A DNA stretch of 64,000 nt from Viola odorata (Eukaryota > Streptophyta > Magnoliopsida > Malpighiales > Violaceae), in assembly GCA_963691705.1 (NCBI GenBank), contig OY829539.1:26396407-26460406 (forward strand). The letters are read 5' to 3'. The position numbers and the translations under genes are program-made. The notes beneath the pieces are model-generated. The model was given only the letters and a program-made list of their open reading frames with translations, ran no database searches and had not been told where the DNA came from. Every line of letters starts with the position of its first letter. Position 1 is the first letter of the stretch. Of this stretch, positions 30,608 through 42,700 are shown piece by piece.

Positions 30608-31070
30608 GGAACTCTATTCCGGTTGTCTTCGTTACCTGCAAGGCGCCGGAGGGGGTCTCCGGCGTAAACACTTCGATGCTTAAGTTAGTATGAGTGGTGA
30701 AAATGGTAGGGGTTCAGCACGCTGTCTTAGGCTTACTCTCTTGTCTGGAATGATGAGGGTATTTATAGGCAAAGGAAGGACCTTACCGACAGGGGGTAGG
30801 CGTTATCTCTGGTAGATGTCGCTTGGGTGCTAAGGAGTGACGTCATGCGAGGTGACGTCATAAGGAGTGACGTCATGGGTGACCTGGGATGGGATGACGC
30901 CGTGCAGATGTCGCGTGAGAGCCCCCCGTTGATGTCGACCATCCCATGGCCGGCCGCCAAGCTAGGGGCGGTAAGAACAATGCCATGTCCCCCTTGGTAT
31001 ATACAGTGTTCTGGCCTTGTCGCCAGGTGCGATGGCGGAGATGCCGTTAGAGCGGTGTCAATGGTTATCA
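30608..31070 (-). repeat. Truncated LTR of the same lineage on the minus strand
   Basis: Read on the minus strand it starts TGATAACCATTGACACC at 31070, has a TATAAATA box at 30760-30767 and the ACTTAAGCATCG segment near 30675-30690. It stops abruptly at 30608, about 50 bp before an LTR end. It abuts the end of element B's LTR, so B most likely inserted into it and its last bases lie left of the window. Together the two LTR ends form an inverted repeat centred near 30583. Confidence 0.82.
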
Positions 31071-31404
31071 ATAGGTTTATAATAAATCGGGTATTTCAAT
31101 TTTATAAGAGTGGATCGGTTCATTTTTTGCACTAGCCAATAATAATCATGGTCCTTAGTTAAAAATTTGTTAGAGACTAGTCGTATTGCTCTCTCTGCTG
31201 ATTGTATAACATATATTTGTACTATTTAACAAAACAATATTATTTATTATAGATTATATCGTTTTTTTTTGTTTTGCTGTTAACAGCAGATAACTGGAAG
31301 AGCCAAATATAAAAAGAAAAAAAGGAAGAAAACAGAGTCAGTGCTGACTGCTGAGCCTTTCTTATAATTAAGGCGGTGATCTGAAGAGAAATCGTTCAAA
31401 ACCT
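31071..31404. other. Intergenic DNA, presumed F-box gene promoter
   Basis: AT-rich, no open frame of note. A possible TATA-like string (TCTTATAATTAAGG, ~31360-31373) lies shortly before the inferred first exon of the F-box gene. Confidence 0.4.
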
Positions 31405-31407
31405 CCG

Positions 31408-31893
31408 GTAGGTCACTTGTCCCTTCATCTTTGAACATTTCTGTTACTATGAGATGAAATGGTTGAGTATGTGGTGTGGGTTCGGTTGTGGAAGATGAGT
31501 TTTAGGCTTTTTAGGTCTTGAATGTGCTGTTTTATGTTTGGTTGGTTGTTATTATGTGAGTTATTCCAACATTTCTCCAGAAAACAGGCCATGAAGTTTT
31601 CTGTTTGTTGTCGAAGATGGGTTTTAAGAGTTTCAGGTTTTCAACTAATTGCTTAATGCATGCAAGATTGAAACTTTGTGAATTGTTTGTGTTAGATGGT
31701 GAATTCTGATGGCATACGATGCTGTTTTCAGCGAGTCCATTAGCATCAATCTTAGATTAGGGTCTCATTTCTGTTGTTGAAGTGTTGAATGAAGCACTGA
31801 ATTAGAGTATGAAGCAGAAGCACTAAATTAGAGTACAGATCCCTAACTGTGGATTGTTTTGTTGCTTGATATGATTGGTTGCATGCCCTTTAG
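31408..31893 (+). other. Probable intron in the 5' UTR of the F-box gene
   Basis: Donor CCTCCG|GTAGGT at 31407/31408 and acceptor CCCTTTAG|CTGG at 31893/31894, pyrimidine-rich just before. If used, the ATG at 31875 is intronic and translation begins at 31905 or 31923. Confidence 0.45.
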
Positions 31894-31904
31894 CTGGATT
31901 CTCC

Positions 31905-33143
31905 ATGCGGAAAATCAAAAAGATGGCCACTGTTGACAGTGTTAATGCTGCATTGAACTGTGATGATATCCTATGTGAGATTCTTCTTCGGTTGCCACCA
32001 GCATTGGTTTTCAGAGCAATCATTGTATCCAAAAGATGGTTGCATTTCATCTGCAGCTCCTCCTTTCGCCACAATTACCAAAAGAAATGGCGAGTGGGCG
32101 CCCGTCTTTTGGGCTTCATTGTGTGCAACCATTTGTACCTCGGGCGACGCCGAAATGGTGTACGCCGACCATCATCTGAACCTGCTCTTCCTTTACTGTC
32201 AACCTGTAAAGAGGGGGATGACCTAAAATCCTCAAAGGTCCTCAAACAGCTTGGTTACTTTATTGACTCTTCCAATGGGCTTCTTCTCTGTGGCCGTCAC
32301 CCTAAGAGATATGTTGTATGGAATCCCGTCGCTAATAAACAATACCAACTCCCTCATCCTCGGGTTTACTTTGAAGATTTGTGCATGGCATTCCTTGTTG
32401 AGGGCTTTCTGAGTGATGATGATTTGCACTACAAGGTTGTTCGTGCAAAATGTGAATGCAGGCTTGATGCAACGAAAACTGTCACTATTGAGACTTTCAA
32501 TTCCAAGACCAGTACATGGAATTACTCCACACTCACTTGTTCTTCAACTCTATCACTGTGTCCTTGGACAGTAGCCACTGTGATTAAAGGTGTTATTCAC
32601 TGGTATGCAGAGCAGGGAAATGTAGCAATTTATGACCCACATCAAGGTGAGAAACGCATAGAATTGCTTAAATTACCTGGCTCATATGACTTTGACGAGC
32701 GTGTTCTAGGGGAGTCCTTTGAAGGGTCTTTGCAGTATGGTTGGAGCAATACATCAGGTGTGGAGATATGGGTGCATGAGAAGGAATTGGATAGCTACTC
32801 TGGGATTTCCTCAAATGGCATCCATTCAAACAACAAATGGAACTTGAGGTATAAAGTGGGCTTTAAAGCAATGTGGAAGAGGAATCCAGCACTCATGGCA
32901 AAATTTATCTCACGTAGTAAAGAAACACAAATCTTAGCATTTCCTCTTCAAAACTCTGAAGCTGTTTTCATCAAATCTGGAACAGAAATATTTCTCCTGC
33001 ACCTTGAGAGCAAAATAGTGGAATTGGTTCATTATAATGGTCCTCGTTCTTCCATTTCTTGGGATTTCATCAGAGTGGCACCTTACTTCTGGCCGGCTTG
33101 GCCAGATTCTTCTTTATGTCACAGTGGGGAAAGAAAATCATGA
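31905..33143 (+). CDS. F-box protein, single coding exon, ~412 aa
   Basis: Encodes an N-terminal F-box (LNCDDILCEILLRLPPALVF then VSKRWLHFICSSSFRHNY, residues ~17-60), then a region typical of plant F-box-associated proteins (SSNGLLLCGRH, YVVWNPVANKQYQLPHP, GVIHWYAEQGNVAIYDP). Such proteins are substrate-recognition subunits of SCF ubiquitin ligases, binding SKP1/ASK through the F-box; the substrate is unknown here. The frame is intact with normal length. The start could be 31905 (MRKIKK) or 31923 (MATVDS, with the better AAGATGGC context). The ATG at 31875 probably lies in a 5' UTR intron. It lies just outside the retrotransposon nest; I see no transposon in the coding exon. Confidence 0.85.
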   Translation: MRKIKKMATVDSVNAALNCDDILCEILLRLPPALVFRAIIVSKRWLHFICSSSFRHNYQKKWRVGARLLGFIVCNHLYLGRRRNGVRRPSSEPALPLLSTCKEGDDLKSSKVLKQLGYFIDSSNGLLLCGRHPKRYVVWNPVANKQYQLPHPRVYFEDLCMAFLVEGFLSDDDLHYKVVRAKCECRLDATKTVTIETFNSKTSTWNYSTLTCSSTLSLCPWTVATVIKGVIHWYAEQGNVAIYDPHQGEKRIELLKLPGSYDFDERVLGESFEGSLQYGWSNTSGVEIWVHEKELDSYSGISSNGIHSNNKWNLRYKVGFKAMWKRNPALMAKFISRSKETQILAFPLQNSEAVFIKSGTEIFLLHLESKIVELVHYNGPRSSISWDFIRVAPYFWPAWPDSSLCHSGERKS

Positions 33144-34139
33144 TTATTTATTGCATCTGCCTAATCAGTATGTCTATGTAATTAAAGCTTGGTTTCATCT
33201 TTCAATTTAGTAGATTAGATACCTTTGTCTGCCTAGAATTGTATAGGTAACTTGTAGTAATAGTTGAGACATTTATGTGTTCTCTCCCTCTCTTGATAGC
33301 TGTTAAATGTTGGGACGGTTTGCATGCACTGCAGTAAGCTTATCGTTCTTTAATTCTATGGTGTTTCTTGAAGCATTTCCTTTTACATGCCTGCCCTATC
33401 ATAGTAACTGCGAATATATGTTGGCCCATTGTCATTCTTGAAATTTTTTCTGTTACCATCTACTATGTGCTTGCTATGAACTTGGGTGATTTTGTACTGT
33501 TTTCTCCCGATGATCTTTCATAGTACCAGCCAGTATTATTTACAAGGTGAAGCGCATTGGCAATTTTGGCATCGTGCACCGTCAGCTACAGGTACTTGTC
33601 GTCACTTGTGGTTTTATGCTGTTTAATTACTCGGTTATGTATTATTATTTCTGAGCTATATAATGCTATGCAGCTAATGTAACACAATGATAGTATTGTA
33701 TGTCTTGTAGGCGTGAGTTAAAAACTTAATTTTCGGTGCATACTACTCCAGTTTATAGAGTGTATATTACTGTAGTTTTGATAAAGTTTTATAGTTTTTC
33801 TTTTACCCTGTAGTTCTGATTAATTGCTTTGCTCATTTGACTTGAAATGCTGTAGTTGCATATGTACTTCAAGTATTGATCTAAAACTGGGTGTGTTAGG
33901 GGAAAGGAAATAAAATCCAGAGAGCTGCAGTGATAGGAAGTTAAGATCTAGATTGCTTAACAAGATTACCTAGAATTCCAGTTATTCCTTAGAAGACGCT
34001 CTTTTTAGAGAGGAAAAAAGTATTACCTGGTTTATAAGTCAAAGTCATTTAACTATCTAATGATCCCTGATGCTGATGCTGATGCTGATGAATGTTGATG
34101 TATTAACTCTGACTACGTTTCTGGTACCCATGAATTTCA
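33144..34139. other. 3' flank of the F-box gene
   Basis: About 1 kb of AT-rich sequence, presumably 3' UTR followed by intergenic DNA. A short GATGCT repeat (four copies, ~34070-34091) is present. No gene recognised. Confidence 0.5.
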
Positions 34140-34760
34140 TGTCATTAAGCAGTGCCAAAACCAGAGTTTCCAATTCCTGCATCTTTTATTGATCCCATTC
34201 TTGAACATTGAATGAAGAAGCACCTCTACCATGAATACCAACTTCTTGTTCCAGATCGCCAAGTTTGTGTTCAAGATCATCATTAGATGAGCAACATACA
34301 TCAACCCAAATCAGAATTTTTAAGAACTTTCTTGAATTGATCAAGATTGCTGGATTGCCCCACCTGATGGTCACTTTCAACCGATAGATGCATCTTTATC
34401 GTCCACCTGATTCCATCTTCTCAGTTCATCTTCATGTTTCCTTTTCAGTGCAATCATTCTTGGCCTCCACCTGTTGGCTTCATCACTCTTGATTTTTCGT
34501 TTCTCGTAATCATTTCAACGATGTCATTGTATGGCTACTCATGGAGAATCTTGAGATTGCTGACCTCAGTTACAACTCTCTTGTATTTTTCGAATCTCTT
34601 CTCATGATTTCTGAGTGATTTAGAGATATAAGATATTTCTTGGTTTAGAGAGAAAAAGAGCGGCAAATTGTTGGTTTTAAAATGCAACAAGAAAGAGATG
34701 ATGAGGCTTTGTAAACCGATAGCTGTTCTTTTCTGTTAAGAGGAAGCGCTTATATAGCAC
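34140..34760 (-). other. Possible minus-strand transcription unit, decayed, not recognised
   Basis: A good TATA box (minus strand GTGCTATATAAGCG, ~34747-34758) is followed by a pyrimidine/adenine-rich leader. Then come short frames broken by stops: EKRFEKYKRVVTEV, RWRPRMIALKRKHEDELR and DDLEHKLGDLEQEVG, the last in the frame 34186-34380. They look charged and helical but I cannot assign a family. It could be a pseudogene or a gene with unrecognised introns. Confidence 0.3.
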
Positions 34761-34769
34761 GTCTCGTGC

Positions 34770-35511
34770 TTAGCAAATTCTTTTATGGTTTGAAATCATC
34801 TTGTATTTTTTTTTTTTTCGAAAATATAATGTTATGTTAATTATATTTTAAAAAAATGATGTTAGACTAATAATGTTAAAATAAATTATTTTAATTAAAA
34901 TTTGCGTGATAATTATGTGAATTATATGATTCTTTTGATTATTATTATTTTGATTTTTTTGCTGGTATGATATTATTATTATTTTAGTGAATAATTCAGG
35001 TTGATTAATTCTACTGGGAAAAGCCCAACAAGGATTATAGCAGTAGACATGGGCCTGAACTACAACAAGATACTAGCTATAACTAGGCCCAAAATAAAGG
35101 AACATTTTAGTACAGGAAACCTTACTACGATGGTACTAGTAGCATAGCAGTAGCTGAAAATGTGAGAAGATAAAACAAACAGACATTTGATCAACCATTG
35201 TTTTGTTTTATTCTATAGCTATCAACAGTAGCTAAAAATTATACTGTATTAGAGAAGAATGAATGATGCACTATTCAGAATCACAACTTTGAACTTCCTT
35301 TCATTTCCTGTGAGACAGTATCAGCTATAGATATCTACAACAGAGCAGAGAACTGTCACTACGTCCATTTAACTACCTATCCCAAATGGACTTCAGAAAT
35401 CTTCTTCAATGAAACTCGAAACCGATGAATAACCATGAACAGCTTACATTTTGATTTACAGACTGCCACTTCAAGGGAATACCCCCACAATTCTTTAGGT
35501 GCGAAGCTTAA
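34770..35511. other. Intergenic DNA and myosin 3' UTR
   Basis: AT-rich low-complexity sequence (34800-35000), then the presumed 3' UTR of the minus-strand myosin gene up to its stop codon at 35512-35514. No other gene seen. Confidence 0.5.
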
Positions 35512-38500
35512 TCAATCAACATGAGGAAGCAAGAAACTGAAGCCTGAATTCTCACGAATAAGAGGAGGAGGATCGATATCAGATACATCAATTTGTTCCA
35601 TGGACTTTGATATGTCGTCGACTGAAAATGGAATGCTGTAGCATGGAAATTTTGTGAGAAGTCAGTGACAGGAAAATGTTAGGTTGCAAATGGGTTGCTC
35701 AACTGTAAGGCAATGAAAAGTTGCAGGACATTGCCTTTGTTTATTATATGTAAAGAAACAGAATAATGCACACAATTTAGCGTACCTTGAATCATCATCC
35801 AACAGGAAAGAATTACTGACAGCATTATTCGAATCTTCTGTCATCAAAACCCTCATATTGGATATAACCTAGAGTGAAGCATACATAAGATAAACTCAAC
35901 CGACCAGTTTTTTTCTTTTAATTTAGTTCTAGGAAAATGCATGTACTTCAATGTGGTAAAGATGCCCTTAACCTAGTTTCAGAAAAAAAAGGCATTGATA
36001 AAAACTTACATCTACGGAGACACTATGTGTGCCATACTTGTCATCCCAGTACATCGTACTTATTCGGTATAACTGCTGTATGCTAAGAACCTAAATGGAG
36101 ACATAAACCTTGTTACGGTTTAAGGTTGATGCCAATAGGAATAACTTGAGCTATTATATCTGTAAGTTTTCATCACTCACAGGGCACAAGTCATGGCTTA
36201 TTTCATCCAGTGTTTTCTTTGGCTTTTGATGAATGACCTGCAACAAAGCAAAGTAGTTCCACGCATCACGATTTTTACTCCCCATACCAACACACAACTA
36301 GTGGTTTATTGAGAACGAAAACATACCAGAAACCCAATAGCCTGTCTAATATGCTTGAGCTCATCCCAAGCTGAACCCGCATACTGCATCACGTTTATTT
36401 TATTTGATTAGCAAATACTTACCTTGTTATTTATTATAACCACAATGTGCATAATGCAAGTTAATTCCAGTTACCTCATCTGTTGCTTTGTAACACCAAT
36501 GTTCCAATTCAGCAAGGCCTGCTTTAACATATTCACCATTGCTGAATGAACAGCACTCTCGCCTTAATAAAAGACTGCAGATGAAAAAAAGAACGAAAAA
36601 AAAGGAGTTATTGGTAAGTGAGAATATGCCAGACACTGTAGAAGCAACCAATAGTGGGAGCATTGACTGAATACCTGTTAAATAGTTGAACATTGACGAA
36701 GGAAAATATTTGTGTAAACACTTTCCTAACTAAGAATGGAGGTACCTGGAAAAGAAATTAAAACTTTCAGAGAAAATCTGTAATAAAGGAAGGAGCAAAA
36801 AAAGAGGTCTTAACTTACATGGTTTGATTTCAAAGTGTTTAAGAAGTTTCCAAGACTCTTAACAATCCCTTGCCAGTGAGCAATCAACGCTTGTTGAGCA
36901 GCAGTGTTCGCGACCGAGCGCGCTCCTTTAACCAAGCTTGCTCTGGATGTTCTTGGTGCCTATTTCAATCATATTCAAATAGGTAGAAAATCAATATTAT
37001 TAAACAAGAAAATTGTCTTTTCCGGGTGATCTGTATATATATGCATAAATAAAAGATACCTGTATGCACAATCCAAGCAAAGGAGAGATCTCTTTCTTCA
37101 GGTTATCTCTAATCATGCCATAAATTTTTTCTACATATGCTGTGAGCTGCTGTTTGAAAAGTAAAGCTGGGTATTTGGCTTCAACTTGCCGCAAATCTCC
37201 ACCATTAGTTCCACTATTGGCCATGGCAAGATTTACTCCTTGTGGGGTTCCACGGAAGCTCTAAAGGAAATGCAAGATCGAAAATATATAAGAGACAAAA
37301 CTTACTCCTTTGTTTTATGATCTCTCAGTCATATATTCATTTACCTGTGTCATTCTCCCAAACAGAGTTGCAGATGAGGACCGGCGGCGTTGTGGAGCCA
37401 TTCCTGCTGCACCGCTCGCCTTCAATGTGCGTTGGAGCAGCAAGAGAAGTGTTGAGGCATTGGATAACCAATAGGCCAAGATGTCATTGTTATCCTGTGT
37501 CTGAAATCCAAATTGCAAGGACATATTCAGAGACAAGACTTTTCCTCAGAGAAGAAAAGGTTTACTAAATGAAGAATTCATAATGTTTGGCATTACAAAC
37601 CTCAATTGCATGGCCTATTGTCTGAATGATACGATCAAACACGCTGGTCCGCTCAACTTCAAATGATCTCCATTGTAGAAGGCATTTGTATATGATACAG
37701 GCAGCTATAGGTCTGTTGGCTGCAAACCCCAAGTGTTGTGCAACGCAACGAATGAGCAACTCCTGGTTCTCCTGTTGCTTATCATTTAGAGACTTTTGAG
37801 GTCTGTCATCTAATTCAGAATGAACCCTCTGTATTGAATGGCTATGCAGTTCCTGATCCATTTAATGAGGTGTTCAGAAGACGAAAAGCAGTAAAGAGGG
37901 AACACTTTAGTAACCATTTAACTAGTTTTGTCTTTCTTGCAAAGCTACATATTTACTTACCACACCTGCTGCCTTCGCTGCATCTACTGGAATATGACTT
38001 TCAGCCCTCTGTAAATTTGCAGAGAATAGGAAAGCTCTTAGCCGTGAACTGAAGAAGACCCAAGTCTAATGTATAAGATTCATTTAAGTAAATACCTGCA
38101 TTATTGATCTGGAGCGTCCGGATAAGAACTTATTGGGTGCCATGGACACAGCCTGTTGCCGTAGAACTTGATTCTCTGATTCTAAATTGGAAAGCTTCTC
38201 TTCTAGCCTAAACATGAAAGTGTCAGTTAAGGACATAAAAGAAACTAGTCTACCAGAAAGGCAACTTCCTTTCCAGGAGAGTCTCATGCTTGAAGCCCCA
38301 TAGTTATGGTATTTTAGAAGAAATGTGTATCACAAAATATAATTGAAACCTGCAGGGTAGTTATTCTTGGCATACTACCTTTGCAAGGTTTCCTGGAGTT
38401 GCAGAGCTTTTTTTTCTGTTTCTTCTAATTTTTTTTGTCTTTCTTCAACGGATTCTTGAACTTCTTTATATATTTTCTCAGCTTCATCAGCTCTTTGCTT

Positions 38501-39741
38501 CTCTGAATCCAGTGAGGCCTGTAGTGCAACAGGAACAAAAAAATGCTTTGTTAGTTTTCATTATATCCAGACTCATCCTTTGCCATTTTAGGAATATGTT
38601 GTGTGTTGAATATCATCTCTTTTGACTGAGGGAATCAGGTTTAAATGACGAACCTTCAGTTTTTCAACTTCTTCTGTTAGTTCATCTATTTTCTTGGTAT
38701 CTTCAACTAGTACTTCAGTTTCCTTAAAAACAGGAGGTGCTTCTTCAATAGCCTTCTTAGCTTCTCGTACCTTGGCCAGCATTATATTTGTTTCCTCTAG
38801 TTTGTTTTGCAGTTGTTCCAATGAATTCTGGAATTTAGTTGCTTCTTGTGCTTTTGCTTCTTCCAAGTCTGTCTGCAATCAAGATTACAATTCTTGGCAT
38901 CAGGAGATTATCATCAGAAGTAGGAACCAGAGGAATCAAGATATTCACATAGGGGTCATAAGTGATGGGTGTTTGTTCAATGCATTTCCCTGCTGAAACC
39001 CTGAACAGCAGCATAAAAGTTGTCCAACAAACTGAAAGTTACCCTCAAACGTTTTTCCAATTGTAAACGCCATGTAAGATCCTCCACATGTTTTTCAAGC
39101 TTATCCTTTGCTTCTTTTAGTGCACCCGTTTCCCTTGAAGCCTGAATATAATTAGAGATGGATGTCAATTCAAAGTTAGAAGCACAAATATGAAACAAGA
39201 AACAGAATCTACACAAGACCACTGCTCATCTTGATATATGCTAGCCGCTGTTTTCTTTAGCTTTGTTTTGAAAGAAATTCTACAGAACTATATTTGCACA
39301 TGTTAACTGAATACTGACCATTTTCAGCTTCCTTAGTTCTCTCCGTGCAACTCTTCCCCTCCATCTGGTTTGTGTGACAATTGCTCCTCTTTGGAGCCTC
39401 CTATAGTAGCGTAAAGCTCTATGACAACGCCATTGGGCCTGCATTTTTTTCATCCCAAGAAAATGAGTATAATTTCTAAACACTTAACACTAGAAGTAGA
39501 GCATTAAATTAATATGGCATTGCTAGTTTTACAACCTGAATAATGGTTGCAGCTTTTGTTCTATTCTTAAATCGGAATTCCTTTCGAGCAGCCATTGCTC
39601 TCATGCCCGTTTGCAATGTCAGTGCAGATAGATGGAGTTTCTTATATGCATTTCTGGATTCGTATCTGCGCGCATTTTTTTGAATTTTAACTGCAGCATC
39701 CTCCTTTTTTATGCTATCAAAGAGTTTGCAAGCCAGTCTTC
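35512..39741 (-). other. Exon map of the myosin gene, exons 21-38 (neck, coiled coil, tail)
   Basis: Coding exons in transcript order: 39536-39741, 39319-39438, 39043-39141, 38654-38872, 38379-38518, 38096-38207, 37961-38008, 37601-37852, 37345-37500, 37060-37260, 36819-36959, 36675-36745, 36475-36574, 36327-36383, 36181-36237, 36010-36090, 35786-35868, 35512-35635 (stop TGA 35512-35514). The largest intron on this side, 39742-40386, contains no recognised feature. The tail ends [11 protein letters not shown]. Confidence 0.9.
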
Positions 39742-42700
39742 CTACAAATCATATAAATTCAAGTGAAAATAAGATGAAAGAGGCAAATAGGAAAAAATCT
39801 CTCTCTACTCTAAATATAACAGTTGTTGCCAAGATATATGTAGCGGCTTTAGAGAAAGCCACATAAGATCCCTAAATCCCTCCTGTGATGCCATGCGCCA
39901 TCCCATGGTCACATAGAAATTCAGATGTGACATTGAGATTTACCAAAATATTGACTTTTGATTTCCTAGAAATATTTTAAAAGTCATTTATCTAATCATA
40001 TTTACTTACAATTAATAAGTATGAATAAATTTATATAATAATTTCTTTTAATGACAATTTATATTCCAAGTTATGGAATTTGAAAAAGTTAACGTTTCGG
40101 AACATGAAGAGTGCAAATTCTATGTATAAGTGTTCAATGGTGATCATAAAAAATGAAGTATTACTATATACTTTTGAATGGTATTCATAGAAGCTAATGG
40201 TTGTTTATAGAAGCGTTAATTAGTTTCTAGTTTTATGTTTGACAAGTCAAGATTAGTTCCACTCATCTTTTATTTATCTTTTTATCTTAGGGAAAAGACA
40301 TAATCAAGTGCAACGCGAGGGGAGTTTGAGACTACTGGAATAAGAATATGCAAGAAATCTCAAGGAAGAAAGAACATTTATGTTACCCCTGCATGCGGAT
40401 TGCACACATATTGCAGCCTCCCGCAGTGCCAGAAACCGTTTACGAGCACAATGAGTTCGTACACGCCTTTGGATAACTTTTGCTGCTTGACCAAGTACCT
40501 CAGCCCTCCTTGCATCTAATTCAGCCATCTGACCAGCTCTCAAGAATACCTTTGTTTTACCTATCTGCAACTCAGGATCCAGTTAATAGGCACTTTTGAC
40601 CATATCACGGATGACTGGATGCAAAGACGTACCATTGTTTTCAAACATATACATCAACCAGGCATATGCATTATGCATCAGTTCATGGGTGTTTGTATAA
40701 ATTTGATGGATTATCCACTTTCACAAGCAACAAAGAAACTACTAGAATTACCTGAAATCCTTGAAGCCCTTTCTTTTCTAGGATCATTCTGCAAGCAGTC
40801 TTTTCATCATAGCTGCTCACAATGAAATTAGAAATGAACAAATGTTATTTTGTTCCAGCTAAGTCAGAAGAATTCCAGAACTAGAAACCTACTTTGCCAC
40901 ACTTTTAAAGTTAAAGAAGTAATAATCATCCACTCAAACTGCAGTTTTCCATGAAAAAAAACTTGCCTTCCTTCCAAAACTTCTGGAGCAAGAAGCCCAA
41001 ATCGGTTGATGAATTCAAAGAAAGGGCGACGAGTAGGATATCCAGCACAACTGATTCTAATAGCTTCTAAGACACCCTACAGAGACAAACAATCAGTGAT
41101 AAATTGACAAATATAATCAATGATAATTGCACCCTTTTTGGGGCGTAGTATACCCAATCGGAACTAAAAAAGGGTACATTTTTTTGTGGAAAAACTAACA
41201 AGAAGAAGACACTTATTTGAGACTTACGCCGCAACGCAGTTGCTGCATGATGTTCACGTTTTCAAATATAGCAGGTTTTAATTTGTTGTTTGGCTTTACG
41301 CATCTGATATAGTGGGGTTCAGTAGAATTCAATGTCTCCATTAGTGATTGTAGTTGTAGCTGGATCATTATGAAATCATAAAATAGAAAATTAGCTTATC
41401 AAAATAATAATAATAATAATAATAAAAAGAAACAGAATATACTATTCAGATCATGGTTGATAAGCAGCCACTACAATACTTATGAGAAATGGCTATATCC
41501 ATTGCAGAAGGAAACTACCTTAAACCGAGACCCGATCGAAGAGAATTTCGAAGATTTACTTGTCTCTTCTGGAAGTGGAGGGAAAAGACCAGCTACGAAA
41601 GAACATCTGGAAGCACTTAGCAGGTCTTGATGTTCAGGAACTACGTAGTCCTTGTTCTTGTCCAAAAATTGGTCAGACTGATACAGTACCTGGAAAAAAG
41701 TGCATGGAAAATAATCTTGTAAAAAGAGCAGCCAACGCTATGTGATGATTAGTTCTTTATTAATGAAGCTGACCTCTCCAGCATAATGAGAAATGGTGAA
41801 ATCTGTGCGAGACAATTTTGGCTTGATGAAACGCTTGTGAGCTTTAAATGTCTGGTAGAGCTTGTTGGCAAATGTTTCATGTGTTGACTTCGGAAACATG
41901 CTGAAGAATAAAAGGTACAGTTCAACAGAAATGAGAAAAACTATCCTCACCTTCAACTGGAAGTTTGAACATAGGATTTAGGTGTGACCAAGGATTAAGA
42001 GGAAAAATGTCTAACGTACTCCTAATATACGGTGACATTTTTTAGCAAGGCAATGAAAAACCTTGATACAATGACGCAGAATAACATACCAAGCTTCATC
42101 AAGAAGAGCAACAATTCCACCCGGCTTCTGAAATATCCAAAGAAAAAGGGGAAAAAATGCAAAACAAAGTCAATACTGATGTACTAATTTAAATGGGAAA
42201 GCGAAATAGCTGAAGACTTTACAGTTAAGTGAAAATGAATCTAATTAGGATAAATCAAGGATATTAGGCTCAGAAGCAAAGAATGGTGGCTAATATGGAG
42301 CAGAAGCGGAAGACCTTTTCGATGAGGTCCAAGACATCTTGATTATCAACAAATTCAATGTAGCTCCAATCAATCTCCTCTTTCGTGTATTCTTCTTGTT
42401 CCATTTTGAAGACGTGCTGAAAGTTAACAAGTCCTCTTTTATTAGTAGTTACAAATTAATTCTGGCTGAGTGATATGCAGGTGTGCAATATTACCTGGTT
42501 GAAATGCTGCTGCAACTTCTCGTTTGTGAAATTAATACAGAACTGCTCAAAACTGCACAACAGTTATAGTTTCCTGGAATATCTTAATGCAACATTCTAT
42601 CTTTTAAATAAAGAGTATGCACCTTTCATTGATTTTTACCTATTAGTCTTAAAACTTTCAAAACCGTAGATGTCAAGGACTCCTATCAGAGATTTTGACT

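Noticed and set aside
30471..30693. Two overlapping open frames on opposite strands with similar proteins
   Set aside because: They are mirror images because two LTR ends face each other; no gene is needed to explain them.
40619..40825. Plus-strand frame inside the myosin gene
   Set aside because: It covers exon 19 and its flanking introns on the opposite strand; no independent support.
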